Assembly: GCA_023935145.1 (NCBI GenBank)
Contig: CM043697.1
Span: forward strand, 57,240,501-57,304,500
DNA: 64,000 bases
Origin: Bretschneidera sinensis
Lineage: Eukaryota; Streptophyta; Magnoliopsida; Brassicales; Akaniaceae
Reading direction: 5' to 3'
Shown: positions 58,360-64,000 of the stretch, in pieces
Layout: each line of letters starts with the position of its first letter
Position numbering within the stretch: position 1 is the stretch's first letter
Program-made: the position numbers and the translations under genes
The notes under the pieces: model-generated
The model's database searches: none
What the model saw: the letters and a program-made list of their open reading frames with translations, nothing else
What the model was told of the DNA's origin: nothing

Positions 58360-59717
58360 TGATGAGAGTCATAAAATGCATCTTTACAGTACTTAATTGT
58401 TAGCATTTTAGGGTTGATCTAGGTTTGAATTGCACTTTTATACCTTAACAACTCTAAAGTGTCATTCTTGGATCATTGATCTATTTCGATGCAGTTTCAG
58501 GTACTTTAAGTTCAAAAGAGATGGAAAAGCTATCATTACTTGAAGCACAATGACTCGATGAACACTAGTGAAGGTTCACAAGCACTTGGAAAAGAATTTC
58601 ACTAAATTTCCAGAATTTCCCATACAGATCAATCATCTTTGCAGATTAAACTATATTGATACAAGAAGAACCATGAGATGAGCCATATATTCTTAGAAAG
58701 ATTCAGAAGTCTATTTTCTGGAGAATTTTACGGCTCGTAAAAATGATTTTTCTAGAGAAAATTATGGCAGTTTTAGTAGACAAAGGTCAGGCCTCCATAA
58801 CAGCACCACTCCTCAGCCAGCACTGCGGTGCCCAAAAGCACACCCAACCAAGTTGAAGCCAGCACCGCAGCATGCACACGATGTTTTATCTCCGAGTTAG
58901 AACTTAATTAGGGTTTTAAACAATAGATTAAACCCGAAAACACCCTTGGACCTTTGTACTATAAATAGATCACTTAGGGTTGAAGAGGAAAACATCTTTG
59001 GAGAGGCCAGAGGCCAGGGAAAACATCATGAAGGCTGCCACACTCTCCCACATGGCCAACTAATCTCCAAGCAAGGCGAAGGGATGAATCCCTAGGTGTA
59101 GTTGTTCTTATTTTCTTTTCTTGATTCAGTTGTAGTATGGATTTATTTTCATTAAACATTGTTATGATTTACTTTTTTATCTAATTAGAAGATTTCCCCT
59201 TAATCTGGTGATTACATCTTTCTCCTCCATACAAGTCTAGTCATGCTCTTCTTATGTGATGTTGTTGAGGTGTGATTGAGTCCGGTAGATTTCTCTTATA
59301 GATTTGTCCATTACTGCAATATTGTCATTATGATATATTGTCGTTTCTTGATATTCTATAAGTTAGGTCATGTGTGTTTGAAAGTAAAGAGTATTTCATA
59401 ATAATTACATTAGGGTTTACTTGTGCTTAATTGAATATTTGTCGATTACCTGTTTGGGATGTGAAACTAGCAATCGAGATAAAAACGATTGAATCGAGAT
59501 TGGAATAAGGCAACGAACCTAGGGAGGATTCCCGTAACCTTGTTGTTTCTCCATCATAATCTATTTGCACAATTTTCACACAATACTTTATTCTTCCATT
59601 TAACTTTTATCGTTCGTGTTAAGGATTATATTTTATCTTGTAATTAACTTGTTTTCCTGCGGAATCGACACTCCAAAGCTGTGCTATAACTACCATGTTA
59701 TATTTTGGGCGTAATCA
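58360..59717 (+). repeat. Element G 3' LTR
   Basis: 1358 bp, TGATGAGAGTCATAAAATGC to GGGCGTAATCA, followed by the AGCCT target. It is full length compared with the deleted 5' LTR. Confidence 0.9.
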
Positions 59718-60740
59718 AGCCTCATAAATTTTTAAAGCTTATCAAATAAGTCATCGTGTAGGTATAAATATAATACAAGTTGTATCCTCTAAATTTTCAT
59801 TATATTGTCCATTCTTTATTAGGTGGTAACTTATAGTCCCAACGTAGATATACACAATTTCATATATTTGCATCACTATTTTCACAGGAGATAGCAACCA
59901 TCGTAATGAATTATACCTATATTTAATTAATCCCATATAACAATAAATCTTAGTGTATCGTACACATCATTGGTATAAATTATTCATTTATAACTTTCTT
60001 TTCAATATCTTTTCGCTGCATAAGCAACCAAAAATCAATTTATCCTTCATATTATCAAACACATTGTATGCCCTTCATAGGCTAACCACCACGTTTAGTA
60101 TACACCCCTCATAGGTAAAACATCATCAGTGTCTTTCATAGGCCAAACATCATATACACCAATCATTTATGGGAAGAATTCAATGCGATGCAATGTGATG
60201 AATGTTCGATTTTTTATTTAATTCATTTCATTTTAATTCCTTTTGCCCCTAACTGGGCTAATCACAACACATGCCCCTCATGGGCCAATCACAACACATG
60301 CCCATTATCCATAGGATGAACGTAATAAGATCCAATGCAATGCATAATATTTTCTTTAATCATTTCGTTTCATATTTCTTTACTCATTTCATTTCACTTC
60401 CCTTGGTGAGCTCATCTTATAACAATGGGGATGTCACCCACGTACCGGTACAACTCAACAACACATCTCATCAACAAACAACTTTCAATTTCATTTTTTG
60501 GCCTCACCCAACACTCCCTCTCATTAGACGGATGTTTTCGGCCTCACACAACACTCTCCCTCGTTAAAACGGATCATGCAAATGCTTTATGCAATACAAC
60601 AACTTCTAAATTAAGCATCCATAAACCAATCTCATCATTAATTCAAAACGTTCCACCAATTAATTTTTAGTACAACTAAACATATCACAAGATCTCAAAT
60701 ATAGACTACAACAATTTATTTCTATCCACATTACTCATAC
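59718..60740 (-). mobile_element. Chromovirus LTR fragment, continued
   Basis: The second half of the LTR that G split at 48754. It includes the short tandem repeat (60065-60310, CCCTCATGGGCCAATCACAA units), GCCCCTAACTGGGC at 60245 and ACCCACGTACCGGTAC near 60436, as in the J LTR at 35315. It is cut at 60740 by Copia F. I see no gene; frames at 60271-60670 lie in repeats. Confidence 0.55.
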
Positions 60741-61883
60741 TGTTGACCCTCATCTAAATTTTAATGATGACAAAACACAACTCTAATTGTACTAACAGTG
60801 CGATCTAAGTGTATTAAGCAATAAAAGCATACATCCAAGAATCAAGGTGCAAGAACTCAACCCGAATCAAACACCAAGTCAAGACAGAAGATCTAGTATA
60901 GGTATAAGGTATTGAAACAAGTTGTAAATCTCTCTTGTTCAGGTAAATAGCTTGTCCTATGGCTCCTTTTGAAAATGCATTTTAACAAAACTATTCATTC
61001 AAACGTTTATAAGTCAAAAATGTCTCAAAGAATGAAAAACTGGGTTGAAGGGCAATCCAGTCAACTGGTACTTATACCAAAAGACAGGTATACGGGACAG
61101 TGTGTCCCCAGTCGACTAGGTGCTTCAAAACAGTCGACTGGTGTTTTGGATAAAATATCCCCAGTCGACTGGTAAGAACTACCCAGTCGACTAGTACCAT
61201 ACATAGCCTTAAAAGTTAGGACTTTTCACTTGACCCAGTCGACTGGTAACTCAAAAATTATGACTGTTGAGATGCAATACTTCAGCACTAAGTGCACCAA
61301 AACATTCATAGTCAGTACAAAACAGCCATATTAATTCAAGGCTATATAACCCCACTCAATTGAGCATTTAAAGTAAAGAGATTACACATTAAATCAAGTT
61401 TTTGCTCATTAATACACAAAAGCTTTGAAATATTTATTGTTGAGCTATTCTTCAAGCTTTACCTTGAAAGAGAGATATTATTCAGTTGTATAAGCTTTCA
61501 TTGTTGTCTCTTTACCATTTACTTTACAGCAACTCATTTATTGTAAAGGGATTAGCTTCCGAAAGGAAGAAATTAGCTTCCAAGAGGAAGGGACTGATTA
61601 TAAAGTTTGTGCAACACCCGTGAAGTTGCATGACTAAGTTTCTTAGTGGATTACTTCAAGGAGGTTAATTGAAGAGAGTGGACGTAGGGTTGGAACAAAT
61701 TCGATATTGCCGAACCACTATAAACTGAGTTTGCATCTTCTATTCCTTAAACTCATTTGTTTACAGCACATTACTTGCTTACATGCTTGTGGTCTTACCT
61801 ATTTTTATAAACTTGCGATTAATTAGCGAAAGTTTTTATAAACTCAATTCACCCCCCCTCTTGGGTTGAAACCTCAGTCTACA
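60741..61883 (+). repeat. Copia F 5' LTR
   Basis: TGTTGACCCTCATC to CCTCAGTCTACA, 1143 bp. It contains six CCAGTCGACTGG-type palindromes at 61056-61247. Confidence 0.82.
61056..61247. repeat. Cluster of CCAGTCGACTGG palindromes
   Basis: Six exact or near copies inside the Copia F LTR, sharing the core CAGTCGACTG with clusters in the unrelated chromovirus LTR at 36214 and 37377. Confidence 0.8.
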
Positions 61884-61884
61884 A

Positions 61885-61897
61885 TTGGTATCAAAGC
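61885..61897 (+). promoter_or_regulatory. Copia F primer-binding site
   Basis: TTGGTATCAAAGC follows the LTR end by 1 nt and fits initiator tRNA-Met. Confidence 0.8.
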
Positions 61898-61938
61898 CTC
61901 GTTCTCAATTTTAGGCTTAATATCCTTGAGTTGATTCG

Positions 61939-62788
61939 ATGACAGCTAATAGCTATTCCGAGGGACATTCCTACACTAGGCCTCCCTTGTTCAATGGCTC
62001 CAACTATAATTAATGGAAAAACAGGATGAAAATCTTTGTCGAATGACAAGATTATAATCTTTGGAGAGTCATTGAGGAAGGACCTAGAATTCCGTCAAAG
62101 GAAATAACTATTGGACAAATCAAATATATACTATCTAAACTCAAAACTGAGTTCAATGATGAGGATTGTAGAATGATGTCTCTCAATAGTAGAGTCTCAA
62201 GTATTTTACATTGTTCTTTAGATATATCTGAATATAATAAAGTCTCTGCATGTATTTCAGCTAAGGAAATATGGGATAAATTGCAAGTTACATATGAAGG
62301 AACTAGTGAGGTTAAAAAATCAAAAATCTATATTCTAGTATCCGAATATGAATTTTTCAAAATGTCTCCTAACGAAACTATTTCTCAAATGCACTCACGT
62401 TTCACAACTATTGTTAATGGTTTGAAGCTTCTTGGTAGGAACATTGAGGATTTTGAAATAACAAGAAAAATCTTAAGATCTCTGCCACCTACTTGGAAAC
62501 CAAAGAAGACGGCCATTCAGGGGACCAAACATCTCGACAAACTTGATGCCGAAACACTTCTTGGATCATTATTGACATATTAGATGGAATAAATGAATTT
62601 CATTTTCAATGATGATGAAAAGAAAAAAAAGGTGATTGCTCTCAAGGCCTCAACGAGCAATAAAGAAGAAGAATCAGAAGAAGAAGTGGAGAGCAGCGAA
62701 GAAGATGGTGAGATGGCTTTAATCACCAAACGATTTCACAGATTCTTGCTTTTCTTCAAAGGATCCCACTTTAAAAAGGGAACCACTT
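61939..62788 (+). pseudogene. Copia F gag
   Basis: SIRE-type gag from ATG 61939 (MTANSYSEGHSYTRPPLFNG). Stops near 62011 and 62044 break the start. It is open from 62173 to 62583: SAKEIWDKLQVTYEGTSEVK, EYEFFKMSPNETISQMHSRF, KILRSLPPTWKPKKTAI. TAG and TAA at 62581-62592 follow, then an acidic segment (EEESEEEVESSEEDGEM). A frameshift near 62740-62780 passes the frame to pol. These features fit the family's UBN2-type gag domain followed by an acidic linker. Confidence 0.82.
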
Positions 62789-64000
62789 TTGGGTTATGGA
62801 TGCAAGAAGCCCAGTCACATCAAGGCCGATTGTACAGCTTCAAGCGAGCCATATAGGATCTTCAAGAAGGAAGCTATGATTGCAACCACTTGGAGTGATG
62901 ATGAAGAAGAAGAATCCTCGGATAAAGAAATCAGATATGACAAAATTGCCAACCTATGTCTTATGGAAATCAATGATGAAAAAGAGATATGTCTCCACAC
63001 TAAGGAAAAAGGTAACTGTTGGTACCTTGATAGTGGATGCTCAAAGCACATAACCGGTGATAAAAGTGTGTTCAAGGAGCTAACTCTAAGATATGGTGGA
63101 CTTGTCACCATTAGAGACAACACAAAAATAAAGATCATCGGGCATGAAAAAGTTGGTAATGATTTCTCAACCATAGACAATGTATTGCTACTACAAGGCC
63201 TTAAGCCAAATCTACTAAGTATTAGTCAACTATGTGACAAAGGCAACAGAGTCATATTTGAAACCTCTCATTGTTTAGTTATAGACATCAAGAGTAACAA
63301 GATCAAGTTTGTTGGCAAGAGACATGAAAATGTCTATATAGTTGATTTAAAATCATTGCATTCCGATAATGAAATTTTTTTTCCCACATTTAGTGAAAAC
63401 CGATGGCTATGGCATAGAAGGCTTGGTCATGTGAACATGAATTTGCTTAAAAGCATTTTAGGAAAAGATTTAGTCATTGGACTACCCAAAATCAAATTTG
63501 AAAAAGATAAAGTATGTAATGCTTATCAAATGGAAAAACAAACTAGAATTTCTTTTAAATCAAAAAATATAGTGTCAACTACTAGACCATTAGAACTTTT
63601 GCATATGGACTTATTTGGTCTAATAAGTACCATTAGTCTACGTGGCCATCAATATGCTCTTGTTATTGTTGATGACTATTCAAGATATACCTTTGTTATC
63701 TTTATTGCTTACAATGATGAAGCTTTCAAAGGATTTGAAATTTTTTTCAAAAAGGTTCAAAGTGAAAAAGGAATTTGCATTTCAAGCATTAGAAGTGATC
63801 ATGGAAAAGAATTTGAAAACCAAATTCTTTCAAAATTTTGTGATGAAAATGGAATTGATCACAACTTTTCATCTCCTAGAACTCCTCAACAAAATGGAGT
63901 TGTTGAGAGGGAAAATAGAGTTCTAGAAGAATTTGCAAGAACAATGCTTTATGAAAATAGCTTACCAAAATACTTTTGGGCAGAAGCGGTAAACACTTCT
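62789..64000 (+). CDS. Copia F pol: zinc knuckle, protease, integrase (open to window end)
   Basis: An open frame of over 400 codons with no stop, running off the window. In order: a zinc knuckle lacking its first Cys (YGCKKPSHIKADC, about 62795), an acidic link, the protease region NCWYLDSGCSKHITGD near 63016 (active site DSG), VLLLQGLKPNLLSISQLCDK, the GAG-pre-integrase LWHRRLGHVNMNLLKS (63408 on), a zinc-binding region with one Cys changed (KVCNAYQMEKQT), and the integrase core with LLHMDLFG, VDDYSRYTFV, IRSDHGKEFEN, TPQQNGVVERENR and LPKYFWAEAVNTS. The catalytic D-D-E spacing looks complete. It lacks its own start because a gag frameshift lies upstream. RT and RNase H would lie beyond the window. 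Confidence 0.88.
   Translation, partial: MGYGCKKPSHIKADCTASSEPYRIFKKEAMIATTWSDDEEEESSDKEIRYDKIANLCLMEINDEKEICLHTKEKGNCWYLDSGCSKHITGDKSVFKELTLRYGGLVTIRDNTKIKIIGHEKVGNDFSTIDNVLLLQGLKPNLLSISQLCDKGNRVIFETSHCLVIDIKSNKIKFVGKRHENVYIVDLKSLHSDNEIFFPTFSENRWLWHRRLGHVNMNLLKSILGKDLVIGLPKIKFEKDKVCNAYQMEKQTRISFKSKNIVSTTRPLELLHMDLFGLISTISLRGHQYALVIVDDYSRYTFVIFIAYNDEAFKGFEIFFKKVQSEKGICISSIRSDHGKEFENQILSKFCDENGIDHNFSSPRTPQQNGVVERENRVLEEFARTMLYENSLPKYFWAEAVNTS

Larger units (their letters stand above)
48755..59717 (+). mobile_element. Element G: Athila-related gag-only retrotransposon
   Basis: A plus-strand insertion of 10.96 kb in a chromovirus LTR, with the exact duplication AGCCT at 48750-48754 and 59718-59722. 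LTRs are at 48755-49862 and 58360-59717. The interior has gag with the family's protease-pol deletion and a long 3' untranslated region. Two later insertions sit in that 3' region: a hAT element (52003-53293) and element H (53666-57193). Without them G is about 6.1 kb. It belongs to the family of array E. Confidence 0.92.
60741..64000 (+). mobile_element. Copia F, SIRE/Maximus-type, 5' part only
   Basis: A plus-strand Ty1/copia element that runs off the window. It has a 5' LTR (60741-61883), primer site, gag, protease and integrase up to WAEAVNTS. Its gag and integrase motifs are those of the SIRE/Maximus lineage, not of the Tork-type elements in the rest of the window. Gag is damaged, but pol is open for over 1.2 kb, so this is the least decayed pol here. 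Confidence 0.88.

Overview
The window is 64 kb of AT-rich plant DNA, almost certainly repeat-rich (pericentromeric-type) heterochromatin of a flowering plant, probably a eudicot. I found no intact host gene. Nearly all of it can be assigned to LTR retrotransposons: Ty1/copia of the Tork/Tnt1 type and the SIRE/Maximus type, and Ty3/gypsy of the Tekay-like chromovirus type and an Athila-related type. There is also one hAT-type DNA element. Most coding regions carry stop codons and frameshifts, many of them consistent with C-to-T decay. Lineage names come from recall of domain and motif patterns, not from a database search.

Layout. 1-1587: minus-strand chromovirus LTR. 1642-5577: minus-strand Copia A, truncated at its 5' end. 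5578-6785: plus-strand gypsy RNase H/integrase fragment. 6786-7475: Copia LTR end with leader. 7477-9693 and 32640-34390: the two halves of a minus-strand chromovirus interior, split by a nest. The nest is Copia C (9694-32639, plus) holding Copia D (12140-28140, minus), which holds a tandem Athila-related array E (16592-26730, plus). Target-site duplications are readable at all three levels. 34391-38253: a chromovirus LTR with an internal duplication. 38254-40029: a second chromovirus interior. 40030-44815: Copia B. 44816-48754: mosaic of chromovirus LTR pieces. 48755-59717: a further Athila-related element, G, with perfect 5-bp target duplications; it holds a hAT element (52003-53293) and a small gypsy element H (53666-57193). 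59718-60740: the rest of the LTR that G interrupted. 60741-64000: 5' part of a SIRE-type Copia F, whose pol frame stays open to the window edge.

The most interesting item is element H. Between its LTRs it has a gypsy gag, then about 1.07 kb that reads as a plant type II phosphatidylinositol 4-kinase gamma transcript (end of a ubiquitin-like domain, linker and parts of the kinase domain), then the C-terminal end of an integrase. Protease, reverse transcriptase, RNase H and the integrase core are missing. It looks like a retrotransposon that captured a host gene, with in-frame Gag-ubiquitin-like and kinase-integrase joins. Second, E and G together give three copies of a gag-only Athila-related family that share one protease-pol deletion, so the family appears to have multiplied with borrowed enzymes. 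Third, the hAT element carries a tRNA-Pro-like sequence followed by a T-run. Other signals are tandem primer-binding-site-like repeats in the Tork-type copies, clusters of a 12-bp SalI-type palindrome in two unrelated LTR families, and a protease fragment from an Athila-type element lodged inside Copia C.
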